A DNA stretch of 24,740 bases from a virus, in IMG/VR virus record IMGVR_UViG_3300021964_000502, positions 1 through 24,740 of that record; one strand, 5' to 3'. A program made the translations under genes and the position numbers. Below, one piece after another: positions 9,366-17,566 of the stretch (position 1 is the first letter of the stretch; every line of letters starts with the position of its first letter). A model generated the notes under the pieces. The model made no database searches, was not told the origin of the DNA, and saw only the letters and a program-made list of their open reading frames with translations.

Positions 9366-9808
9366 TATACTCTAACTCCGATATTGAAGGCACTGGAAAT
9401 AGCATCCTTAACAGAACAGTAAAGATTAACCTTTAATTGACCACTTCTAGTTTCAAAGACTTGAATCTTTCCGACTGAAACTGTGCTAAGGTATCTACGT
9501 ATTGATGTTACAACCTCCTCTTTTATCAAGGAAAAAGTAATCTCATCTAAGGGCTCCATTAAAAACTTTCTAAGGTTACAACCATAATCTGGCCTCATAA
9601 ATCTCTCACCTCTCTCAGTCTTTATTAAAGAAGAAAGATTTGATTTAACTAAATCTAAATTAGTGGATTTACTAAAATATCCATTCTTAGGGTTTTTTGG
9701 TATGGGGTAGTTAAGCCCTTGCAATCTTGGATCTTTTAATACTGTAGCTTTCTGAATTACAGAAGGAGCTACTGTGCCGTAAGTTGTAACGTTATTTGAG
9801 ATAGCCAT
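9365..9808 (-). CDS. 25: Baseplate wedge protein gp25 / GPW family
   Basis: A small wedge protein at the sheath-baseplate interface, related to TssE of type VI secretion. Residues 57-86 carry the family core: a helix SSLIKTERGERFMRPDYGCN followed by LRKFLMEP. A conserved acidic helix (LDEITFSLIKEEVVTSIRRY) follows. At the place where the family usually has the Glu-Pro-Arg-Ile turn, this protein reads S-V-G-K-I (111-115), so that motif is not kept. The length (147) is near T4 gp25 (132), with a longer N-terminus of about 40 residues. It starts one base after the stop of the 1328-residue gene and overlaps gp6 by one base (TAATG). The order gp25-gp6-gp7 is standard for contractile tails. Confidence 0.92.
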   Translation of the reverse strand: MAISNNVTTYGTVAPSVIQKATVLKDPRLQGLNYPIPKNPKNGYFSKSTNLDLVKSNLSSLIKTERGERFMRPDYGCNLRKFLMEPLDEITFSLIKEEVVTSIRRYLSTVSVGKIQVFETRSGQLKVNLYCSVKDAISSAFNIGVRV

Positions 9809-9809
9809 T

Positions 9810-12800
9810 TTAAGTTGTCTTGAATACTATTCCTGCACTAGAACCATCTACGGAGTCTGGATCTGTTACACTATTTGTACCACTAAGGGGTTCATACCAA
9901 GCCACCCAATCGTCAACGTTATTACTAGTTAAAAACGTAGGAGGATTCTGATTAATTTTCATATTTGTAATAGTAATATCTTCAGGTCTATTTGTTGGTT
10001 GATTGGGGTGCTGAGTGCTAAGTCTTGTAGCAGACAACCCAATAATACAGGAAGACATTTGGAGAGATGAAGCTTCGTTAGCACTAGGAGATATGTTAAT
10101 ATTTGTTAAATTAATATTTTCATAGAATCCGCCTGGAGGAATCTGAGATGCTGCTGGGCCTCCAGGTCTTAACATGTTACCCCATCTAAATATGCTGTGA
10201 TATACGGGATGGTCTTGACCTCCACGTATATCAACATCTGAAATTAGAGCATTAACATTACCCCTCACGAAAGAATCAGATACATTCTCAGAACTATAGA
10301 ATGTAAATATGCCTTGTCTTCCAAACGAATTAGTTAGAGGATTCGGTTTTGTAGGAGGGGCATTGTAACATAAAACATCAGTATCCTTTACCACACTCCA
10401 ATACGCGCTACTTGCGCTGTTAGTGAATGAGAAGAAGGGCGTTGTCCTCATACACCCTAAGATATTATTCCTGAATAAAACTTCATTGTTCCAATTACTG
10501 CCAAAAGGATTAATCTGGTCATCCCCACAAACATGAACTGAGTTCTTAACGCTAATTCTATCTCCTGTTTTTGAGCTTCCTGGCTTAAAGCCATCAGCAT
10601 TAAACGACCAAGGTATTAGTGCTTTGCAGTGATTGAAAGTATCAAATAAATTTCTACCTATTACAAAAAATCCCCAATTAGTTATAGTGATTCCCTCCAG
10701 GGTCATATTAGGAAGTCCAATGTTGTTTCTATATGTCGAAGCATACTCATTCATGGATGACCATGACGTTCCTAAAGGGCCGTAGAAACTCGGAGCTTCT
10801 TCAAATAAACTCTTTACACCTTGTTGAGTGTCTTGGTCAAATAAGAACGATCTAGGGTATAGCTCGCCTGGGGAGAATACTCCTCTACCTATAACCTTAC
10901 TGTTGTGAGCACTAGCACAATCAAACCCACCAATAATATATGCGTTAGCGTCTATGTAGAACGTAGAGTTAGATGATATAGGTAGTCCGGCACTGACATA
11001 GTGAATACCTGGGCCGAAGTAAGTTCCTGGTTGTAGACTACTAAATACTGTAGGGTTCCCTGGGGATGCCCAATTAATTGTAGTATATGCGTCTGACGGG
11101 CTGGATGTTAGGTTAGGTGTAGTTTGAGGATTGGCAGCGTCAGGATCAATCTCTAGGTGATCTAACCTATTCTCCCCAGCGTAGCTTTGAAGGCCAGCAG
11201 GTATCGGAGGTTTGAACGGATCTCCAAACAGGAATAAAGGAGTGCTCGGAGCTAAATTATCATTAGTAAACTCCAGCCATAACTTGTCACCAATGTAAAC
11301 CTCTCCCTCAAAAGTGTCATCAGTAGGGTTGTGTGTAAAAGATCTAGTCTTATTACTTCTCTTAGGGAATACATAAAGAGATGTACTAGCAGGGAATCCA
11401 CCGTCTAATGCACGTATCTTAACTTTTGCTAAACCACTTAATCCAAAAGTTGTAAAGTTCATAGTGGGGTGAGAACCATGAGGGCACCAGTAAGCACTAA
11501 GGCTTTCGTAAATCCCTCCGGGCTTTACTGCGTCTGTTAGCTGTCTAGGGTTCCCGACTCCAGAGGCTTGAAACACAAAACTAGAAAGCCAGCTTGAAGA
11601 CTCAGCATCATAAACGTCAACTTCAAAGTAAGGAGACTTTAAAGAAGATAAGCTCCCTGGCATGTATTCAGGACTTCCACTTACTTCAGATGAATAAACC
11701 TCAACAGCACTTAACGAAGACGACTGAAACGATATCTCATTAAGGAAAGAATCACTAACAATTTTAAAATTAGAGTTCGTCTCCCCTTCTCGATAAATCC
11801 ACATCAAACACTTTTTCAGTTGAGCGCATAATTCAGAATAGAAGTTATCGTAATAGGTTGAAAAATGTGAACCACTATCGGCGCTTCCATAAATGGAATC
11901 CCCATACTGATAAGTCCTTGTTGAAGAAAAATCAGTGATGCCATTAGTCGTTGGATTTCTCTTCACATAACGATAAGTATCATCTATATCGCTAATCAGA
12001 TCTATTAACTCTTCACGTTCATAGTGAGGTATCGGGTTAGGGTCGTATACACTATTCCTTAACTCGGCATACCCAACTGAGTTTGAGTCATAATCAATAA
12101 TAAATTTAGATAATGACTTTAGGAATTCATTCCTGATAGTCATTGTTTTATTTATAACTTGCCACTCATCGCCTCCTGTAGAGAAAGTGTATGAGGAAAT
12201 TGCAGGAAAGTAGTCTCCAAAGTTGTATAATATTCTTAGATTCTCTTCTAAATTATTCCTATGAAGAGAGGAGGTCATTAAATTATACTCAACGGAGTCA
12301 TTGTATTCAGAACTATAAGGGGCTCTAAATGTTTTAGAACCTTCACCAGTCTTACCTATAACTGCCTTGAGTGAATCTCCAGAGTTAACATAAAAATCTT
12401 TTAAGTGCTCCCAATCAGTTTTATTTGCAGAGACATAAACGTTGTCCTTAAAAGATTCTAACTCTACAGGAACGCCTGAGAAAAACCCTGCTGATACATT
12501 TGTTGGGTCAGTAGATTTAGTTTTTAATCTACCATACTTCGTTAACTGTTTTCTATTATACCAATTAACACTGGAAGCTTCGGAGAGCACAGAGCTTGCA
12601 AGATTTAAATCTTTATATTGACCATCCCAATAGATATTTCCAAACTTTTCTCTAGACTTTCCAAAACTAAAGACACTATCTACAATACCAATATCATTAA
12701 AATACCCAACTGAGCTTGAGTTAAGTAAATCTACAGTAGAATTAAAATTCTGACCCAATTCAGGATCGTAGGCTGCATAAACCATAAACGGTTTAGATAT

Positions 12801-13796
12801 ACCACCTACTGCTGCGCCACTAATTGCTCCATTTAAGTATCTCTTAAAAGCATAATCATTATTTGCAATGAAAGGCACTGATACAAAATCAATTATACCG
12901 GAGAAATCTTGAATGTCTCTAATTTCGTAAGACCCACTAGGTCCAATCCCTTTACCATTGTCCAAATAACCTGTGTCGTTGAATATGTTGATACCGTTCT
13001 TAAAAGAAATAGTATACTTAATGTCCGTTGAAGATAAGCTTTGATTTAAAGTGTTGTGTGACGATAACACTAAGTTTTTATATGTTGGCATCACTGGTTT
13101 ATTACACAAATCAAAACACCACATTGACTGGTAAGAAGAGACAGACTCTGCTAACGCTTCTAAGTAAGGTGTGGACGAAGCTTGTACAAAACTATTAGCT
13201 CCTCCCCAAGATCCAACTCTAGCTAGGAAAGGATTTCTAGGATGCTCAACGGCTAACTCTCTACCGAGATCAGGCTGCGTCCAATCTTCTTGTTCAGTGT
13301 ATTTCTTATCTTCGCTGTATAGTGTGGCGTCACTATAATCAGCATCCCACAGTATAAACTGAACTCTAATTTTATGACGATCACAGATAGCAAGAAAACT
13401 TTTTACATTTTTTAAATAATTGTCAGGATCGTGCTCATAAGCTGCGAAACTTAATGGAGTTCTAACACAATTGATTCCTAACTTTTTAAGATTCTTTACA
13501 GAGTCTTCGTGATCACTTTCATTGTAGTAGTGCCATATTGAAGCACTGTTGGCACCTGTGAATATCTCTTTACCTAACCTAGCCATAGTAAGTAAAAGAG
13601 AAACGCCCTCCGAAAGATTAATTTTACCGTCAGCCACCGCAGCACTAATTAAGCTAAAGGCACTTTCGTAATCTAATCTTGGGAGATATCCAGACTTCTC
13701 CCATTCAGTCTTCATACTAGGGAGGTAATAAACGCCCCTAGCATTAGAGAAGTATTGAACAGAATTGGCGGGGATATCTGGATTGATTTTAGGCAT
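9810..13796 (-). CDS. Two-module carbohydrate-active virion protein: degenerate TIM-barrel glycosidase plus GH28/GH49-like beta-helix (1328 aa)
   Basis: Residues 80-350 resemble a cellulase-superfamily (beta/alpha)8 barrel: LKKLGINCVRTPLSF (103-117), then FLAICDRHKIRVQFILWDAD (134-153), then WCFDLCNKPV (226-235), then a final strand KPFMVYAAYDPELG (335-348). The acid/base site, normally Asn-Glu-Pro, is Asn-Lys-Pro (Lys233, codon AAA at 13098-13100), and the second catalytic Glu position reads Ala-Ala. Residues 420-700 are not recognised. Residues 765-865 look like the beta-sandwich that precedes GH49 helices. Residues 920-1285 form a beta-helix with YFGPGIHYVSAGLPISSN, FNADGFKPG (Asp1068) and VCGDDQINPFG (Asp1092-Asp1093). 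This matches the Asp / Asp-Asp catalytic set of clan GH-N (polygalacturonase, dextranase). A surface polysaccharide depolymerase is likely. It overlaps the lectin gene before it by one base. Fold assignments are from motifs only; substrate unknown. Confidence 0.85.
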   Translation of the reverse strand: MPKINPDIPANSVQYFSNARGVYYLPSMKTEWEKSGYLPRLDYESAFSLISAAVADGKINLSEGVSLLLTMARLGKEIFTGANSASIWHYYNESDHEDSVKNLKKLGINCVRTPLSFAAYEHDPDNYLKNVKSFLAICDRHKIRVQFILWDADYSDATLYSEDKKYTEQEDWTQPDLGRELAVEHPRNPFLARVGSWGGANSFVQASSTPYLEALAESVSSYQSMWCFDLCNKPVMPTYKNLVLSSHNTLNQSLSSTDIKYTISFKNGINIFNDTGYLDNGKGIGPSGSYEIRDIQDFSGIIDFVSVPFIANNDYAFKRYLNGAISGAAVGGISKPFMVYAAYDPELGQNFNSTVDLLNSSSVGYFNDIGIVDSVFSFGKSREKFGNIYWDGQYKDLNLASSVLSEASSVNWYNRKQLTKYGRLKTKSTDPTNVSAGFFSGVPVELESFKDNVYVSANKTDWEHLKDFYVNSGDSLKAVIGKTGEGSKTFRAPYSSEYNDSVEYNLMTSSLHRNNLEENLRILYNFGDYFPAISSYTFSTGGDEWQVINKTMTIRNEFLKSLSKFIIDYDSNSVGYAELRNSVYDPNPIPHYEREELIDLISDIDDTYRYVKRNPTTNGITDFSSTRTYQYGDSIYGSADSGSHFSTYYDNFYSELCAQLKKCLMWIYREGETNSNFKIVSDSFLNEISFQSSSLSAVEVYSSEVSGSPEYMPGSLSSLKSPYFEVDVYDAESSSWLSSFVFQASGVGNPRQLTDAVKPGGIYESLSAYWCPHGSHPTMNFTTFGLSGLAKVKIRALDGGFPASTSLYVFPKRSNKTRSFTHNPTDDTFEGEVYIGDKLWLEFTNDNLAPSTPLFLFGDPFKPPIPAGLQSYAGENRLDHLEIDPDAANPQTTPNLTSSPSDAYTTINWASPGNPTVFSSLQPGTYFGPGIHYVSAGLPISSNSTFYIDANAYIIGGFDCASAHNSKVIGRGVFSPGELYPRSFLFDQDTQQGVKSLFEEAPSFYGPLGTSWSSMNEYASTYRNNIGLPNMTLEGITITNWGFFVIGRNLFDTFNHCKALIPWSFNADGFKPGSSKTGDRISVKNSVHVCGDDQINPFGSNWNNEVLFRNNILGCMRTTPFFSFTNSASSAYWSVVKDTDVLCYNAPPTKPNPLTNSFGRQGIFTFYSSENVSDSFVRGNVNALISDVDIRGGQDHPVYHSIFRWGNMLRPGGPAASQIPPGGFYENINLTNINISPSANEASSLQMSSCIIGLSATRLSTQHPNQPTNRPEDITITNMKINQNPPTFLTSNNVDDWVAWYEPLSGTNSVTDPDSVDGSSAGIVFKTT

Positions 13797-16423
13797 TATG
13801 GTATTTCAAGAGGTTCCCAAAGTGAGTTCGGAACTTCAACATTATCAAAGAAGTTCTGAGTTGCTTTATAGTTATTTAGTACTTCAGCATCACTAAGCGG
13901 CTTTGAATAGAATCTAGTACAACCTAAGTAACCTCTAAGACCACTAACCTTACCACCATACTCACCACCCATGAAGTTACCGCCAGAGAAGCCGTCAGTA
14001 TATCCACCCCCGAGAATCCAGGGAGTGAAATAAGTATCGAGTGAAGGGCCACCAGAATACTCAAAAGAATTGTTTTGTTTAATTGAAGGAGCCTTGTATG
14101 TCTCCCCTATGCGTGTGGTTCCGAAAGTGTTTTGGTAACTCGATGTAGAAAGTTTAACACCATCAAGGTACACTCTAACCTGATCTTTTTGTGGGTCAAT
14201 GGCTACAGACAACTGAGCAAATGAATTTCCACAAGAGGATAATGATTTACCGTTTAGTGTTTCAAACACAGGAACTGCCATCCCGTAATACGAGTCTTTA
14301 TTACAGTTAACTTGCCTGTTGGCAATGAAGCCTGCACTAGAAGAATCGTAAGACTGTGTCGGAGCAAGGACTAAGACAAGATCATCAACAGAGTTATCCA
14401 CTTCGTTATTGCTAGGATCGAGGCCAAGAGTAAATCTCCTATCTCTAGTAAACCCTAAGATGGCACCCCTCACTAATCCTGTCCCAGAGTCTAACCGCAT
14501 GTTGTTAATATCTGCCTGAGGACTTCTAGAGTCAGAGATACCTACGTTCTCATTTGCAAGTATAAGCCTGTATAATCCAAGAGTGCTATTATCGTGAAGG
14601 TTATAGCCGTTAGTAACACCATCTAAATCAGGCATATGAATCCAAGTTTCAAATGTGCCGCCCGCTGTGTTGTAGAGGAAATCTTGAAACTCCCTGGTCT
14701 CAGGAAGTTTGACGTAGCTTCCCATAGATTCGATCTCAGACGACCCTGAGGCCGGGAAAGCAACTCCACTAAGGAAAGGTATGCCTAAGCCCTTATCGAA
14801 GACGCTAGAGGCCACTCCGACCATCTGAGAGTTAGTCCCTACTCCAAGCTTACTAGAGTTGTGAACACCAAACTTAGGTCCAGATGGATCAGATTCAGTC
14901 TCTACTGTCAGGTAGTTATAGAGAGCAAACAAACCATCTTCTGATATACGAGTATTGATTTGAAGGCTCTGAGCAGATGGTTCAATAGGACTCGCAACAG
15001 TCTCACCCTTTGCTACATTCGCAAGTAAAATGTGATCAAGGAATACTGAATCATTGGTTTCAATCTTTTCAGTGTACTTAACTTCCAATGGAAGAACAAC
15101 ACCCGTCACATCAGCTTGATCAAGGACAATACTTCTCTGAGCTTCTAAATCTAAAAGGAAGTTCGAACCTGCCATGTAAGAGAAGTCATTGATTGGGACA
15201 TTCCCATAAGTGTATTGTGGACCTTTACCTAAGAAGGCAGGAACCTTAACGGCCAACTCTATTTGCTTTTTACGCTTGTTAATCCTATCCTGAAACTGAG
15301 CAGTCTCAGAAATCATAACTTGGCGCATGTTATCAATGACAGCTTGCGAAGCTTCATCGTCAATCAACTCTTGAAGCTCAGAGGATACATCAAAAACTCT
15401 CCTATCCTTCTGACCTTCAAGTGTTAGGAGAAGTTCATCCTGATCATAGAACTTTGTAATCGCAGGTGAATTGTCTAAGATATTAGGATCAAGAATATTA
15501 TTAAAGTAATACTTAAGATCCTTTGTAGTCGTTGGAATACCCCGACCACCAAGACTCGGATCGAACTCTAACTTCCAAAGGTCACCGTTGTAGAAACCAC
15601 CCTCTTCAAACTTAAGATCCTCATCACGTTGAGCTAACTCAAGAAGAGCAGGCTCTATACCGCTAACCTGTGAGTCATAGTAAAGGCCATCAACAGATAA
15701 TACAAACTTACCAGACCTAGATTTTGGAGGACCAGCCTCAAGACGGAATACAGACTCAGTAACTTCAGCAGCAACGAACTCTGGATCCCTGGTCGGGTCT
15801 TGAGCACGCGCAGATAACTCCGCATCAATGGCGAGTAATTGAGCGGTACATTCCTCTACAAATTCAATGGCAGCTTCTTGTTGTTGAAGGTTGACTGAGA
15901 AGTCATTGAGAATTAAATTCTCAGCTTCCACAGGATCTAATGCGGCTAATTCCTCACGACGTTTTGAGGCAGCACCGTTTTGATAATCTAGGAAAGTTTT
16001 GTAGCTCTCCATGCATTCTTTAGCCGCTGCGAATTTGTTGGAAAGGTCATTCGCTGCCTGAGCAGCACCAGCCGCAAACCCTATAAATGTCCCTAAAACT
16101 TCAGTAACTCCACTAATAATATCTATCCCAAATCGAGAATATTCAGAAAAGTATCCAAAGAAACCATCACGATCAGGGAATAATGATATGCCAAGAAGAT
16201 CTCTAATAGACGAGTTTATCTTCTTTATAGCAGCGTCTGCAAGTGTTCGGCCCGCAGCTATAGACTGCCGCATAGCTATAAGGATTGGAGTTGGTATCAG
16301 TCCCAATACGTCAGAAGCTAACCCCAACATACAGCTAGGAACTCCAAAAGAACTTCCTAATGCCTGTGTTACACTAGTGCCTTGAGATGCCTGTGATAGG
16401 AATGTCCTTGCGTCAAATGCCAT
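13796..16423 (-). CDS. Virion protein with C-terminal ConA-like lectin (laminin-G type) domain (875 aa)
   Basis: The C-terminal third (about 545-858) reads as a concanavalin A-like lectin/glucanase sandwich. It has GGTFETWIHMPDLDG (588-602), YRLILANENVG (618-628), the strand pair LSVAIDPQKDQVRVYLDGVK (738-757) and the typical closing GYLGCTRFYSKPLSDAEVLN (831-850). Such domains bind glycans. The N-terminal 130 residues are Ala/Gly-rich and hydrophobic, with possible buried or membrane-like helices at about 33-55 and 103-125. Residues 130-230 and 345-395 are charged and helical, probably coiled coil. The start is set by a one-base overlap with the spike gene (TAATG) and a GGAG eight to nine bases before. 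Lying between spike and gp25, it is probably a baseplate-attached host-binding protein; whether it forms fibres is unknown. Confidence 0.82.
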   Translation of the reverse strand: MAFDARTFLSQASQGTSVTQALGSSFGVPSCMLGLASDVLGLIPTPILIAMRQSIAAGRTLADAAIKKINSSIRDLLGISLFPDRDGFFGYFSEYSRFGIDIISGVTEVLGTFIGFAAGAAQAANDLSNKFAAAKECMESYKTFLDYQNGAASKRREELAALDPVEAENLILNDFSVNLQQQEAAIEFVEECTAQLLAIDAELSARAQDPTRDPEFVAAEVTESVFRLEAGPPKSRSGKFVLSVDGLYYDSQVSGIEPALLELAQRDEDLKFEEGGFYNGDLWKLEFDPSLGGRGIPTTTKDLKYYFNNILDPNILDNSPAITKFYDQDELLLTLEGQKDRRVFDVSSELQELIDDEASQAVIDNMRQVMISETAQFQDRINKRKKQIELAVKVPAFLGKGPQYTYGNVPINDFSYMAGSNFLLDLEAQRSIVLDQADVTGVVLPLEVKYTEKIETNDSVFLDHILLANVAKGETVASPIEPSAQSLQINTRISEDGLFALYNYLTVETESDPSGPKFGVHNSSKLGVGTNSQMVGVASSVFDKGLGIPFLSGVAFPASGSSEIESMGSYVKLPETREFQDFLYNTAGGTFETWIHMPDLDGVTNGYNLHDNSTLGLYRLILANENVGISDSRSPQADINNMRLDSGTGLVRGAILGFTRDRRFTLGLDPSNNEVDNSVDDLVLVLAPTQSYDSSSAGFIANRQVNCNKDSYYGMAVPVFETLNGKSLSSCGNSFAQLSVAIDPQKDQVRVYLDGVKLSTSSYQNTFGTTRIGETYKAPSIKQNNSFEYSGGPSLDTYFTPWILGGGYTDGFSGGNFMGGEYGGKVSGLRGYLGCTRFYSKPLSDAEVLNNYKATQNFFDNVEVPNSLWEPLEIP

Positions 16424-17544
16424 TATGCTGCTCCAATTGGGTCGTTGTAATCATTAGGAACTATTACAGGTGGCACGGCGGGAATAGCAGCTTGACCCTC
16501 TATTGGGGTAGAGGTGCAAGCAGCCCCTGAGTCGCTAGGAACTCCCACACCCGGTGGTCCTGCATTGAACGCAAGTGCTTGATTGTTGACAAATACAGTA
16601 GGAGCATTTACTTGTGCTGCTCCTGTTTGAGACCCGATCTGAGCCCCAAGATTACCAACTATGTTTACACTTCCTCCTGCTGTCATGTTAATATCCTGAG
16701 CAGCGTTAAAATCAATACTGCCTATTGTTTCAATCTTCACTGCGCCCGTGCCGTCCACCTGTATCCTAGCGCCTTGAGTAATTATATTTACATTACTAGT
16801 AGGAGCAAGGGCTGCTAAGTCGATATTTCTGTATCTGCTCTTAAGGCGAATGTTACCCCACCACTTACCGGAAATAGAAAACAGTCCCGTAGAATTATTC
16901 TCTATGAGATAGTCGCCTCCGTCTACAATCCTGTGCCTAATATCAGAGTTTAGGCATTTGTATTCTTGAAGAGATCTTGTTTCGATAGATAAGGTTCTGC
17001 CTGAGTGAGTGTCATTAGATTCAGCACCAGTTAGACAAATATGGTCACCTTCAGAGGTAGTTAATTGAATGCCTAAAGAACCAACATTCACCTCATCCCC
17101 ACTCTCAGCCTTTAAAGTAACATTATTACTAATCTTAGTGTCCGAGTAATCTCTCTGAATGTAGAGACCAGCACCAAAAGTATTAGTAAAGGTTTGTGTT
17201 ACGGGCTTCTCTTCCTCTCCATATATTTGAGCTTTGGTATCGTTACTCCTTAAAGGTTTGAAATCTTTTCTTACGGTCGGGTTACCCGTTACTAAATCAG
17301 TTTTAATAACAGTTGAGTGGTAGTATAACGGCCTCTCTTTGCTTGTGGGATTCTCATTATATAAAGCAATAATCTGATCTCCAACCTCAGGGACAGCTAT
17401 AAAGCCACCCGCATTCGCCTTGCAAAAAGGAGATGTGTAAGTTACTCGCTGAGGTTTATTGTTATCTAACTTTGGAAACTTAGCTATAAACTCACCACTC
17501 TCTGTTGAGTCAATTACCGATTCTACTTCTCCAATATAAAACAT
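16423..17544 (-). CDS. 5: Baseplate central spike, gp5 / gpV-like, without lysozyme domain (373 aa)
   Basis: This trimeric spike closes the tail tube and pierces the outer membrane. Residues 1-85 match the OB-fold of gp5/gpV/VgrG: MFYIGEVESVIDS, a KFPKLD strand and GGFIAVPEVGDQIIALYNEN (46-65). Residues 120-325 are short alternating strands of the spike beta-prism type, clearest at KIETIGSIDFNAAQDINMT (270-288) and GSVNIVGNLGAQIG (291-304). There is no lysozyme domain between the two, unlike T4 gp5 (575 residues). The C-terminus is Pro/Ala-rich and shows no His-x-His iron site as in P2 gpV. The hub gene upstream and gp25/gp6 downstream fit the role. The gene is separated from the hub by 20 bases, the widest gap in the operon. 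Confidence 0.9.
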   Translation of the reverse strand: MFYIGEVESVIDSTESGEFIAKFPKLDNNKPQRVTYTSPFCKANAGGFIAVPEVGDQIIALYNENPTSKERPLYYHSTVIKTDLVTGNPTVRKDFKPLRSNDTKAQIYGEEEKPVTQTFTNTFGAGLYIQRDYSDTKISNNVTLKAESGDEVNVGSLGIQLTTSEGDHICLTGAESNDTHSGRTLSIETRSLQEYKCLNSDIRHRIVDGGDYLIENNSTGLFSISGKWWGNIRLKSRYRNIDLAALAPTSNVNIITQGARIQVDGTGAVKIETIGSIDFNAAQDINMTAGGSVNIVGNLGAQIGSQTGAAQVNAPTVFVNNQALAFNAGPPGVGVPSDSGAACTSTPIEGQAAIPAVPPVIVPNDYNDPIGAA

Positions 17545-17558
17545 AATCTATAATACCT

Positions 17559-17566
17559 TATTTATT
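17559..17566 (-). promoter_or_regulatory. Possible weak late promoter (AATAAATA) before the spike gene
   Basis: The minus strand reads AATAAATA across the stop of the hub gene, in the only junction of the operon wider than two bases. This fits the relaxed NATAAATA late consensus known from T4-like phages. Against it, transcription would start only about nine bases before the ATG, which would leave the AAGG just downstream of the box outside the message. The same bases could simply be an A-rich ribosome binding region. Confidence 0.3.

Noticed and set aside
12149-12156. Third TATAAATA on the minus strand
   Set aside because: Internal to the 1328-residue gene and far from the next gene start, so most likely chance.
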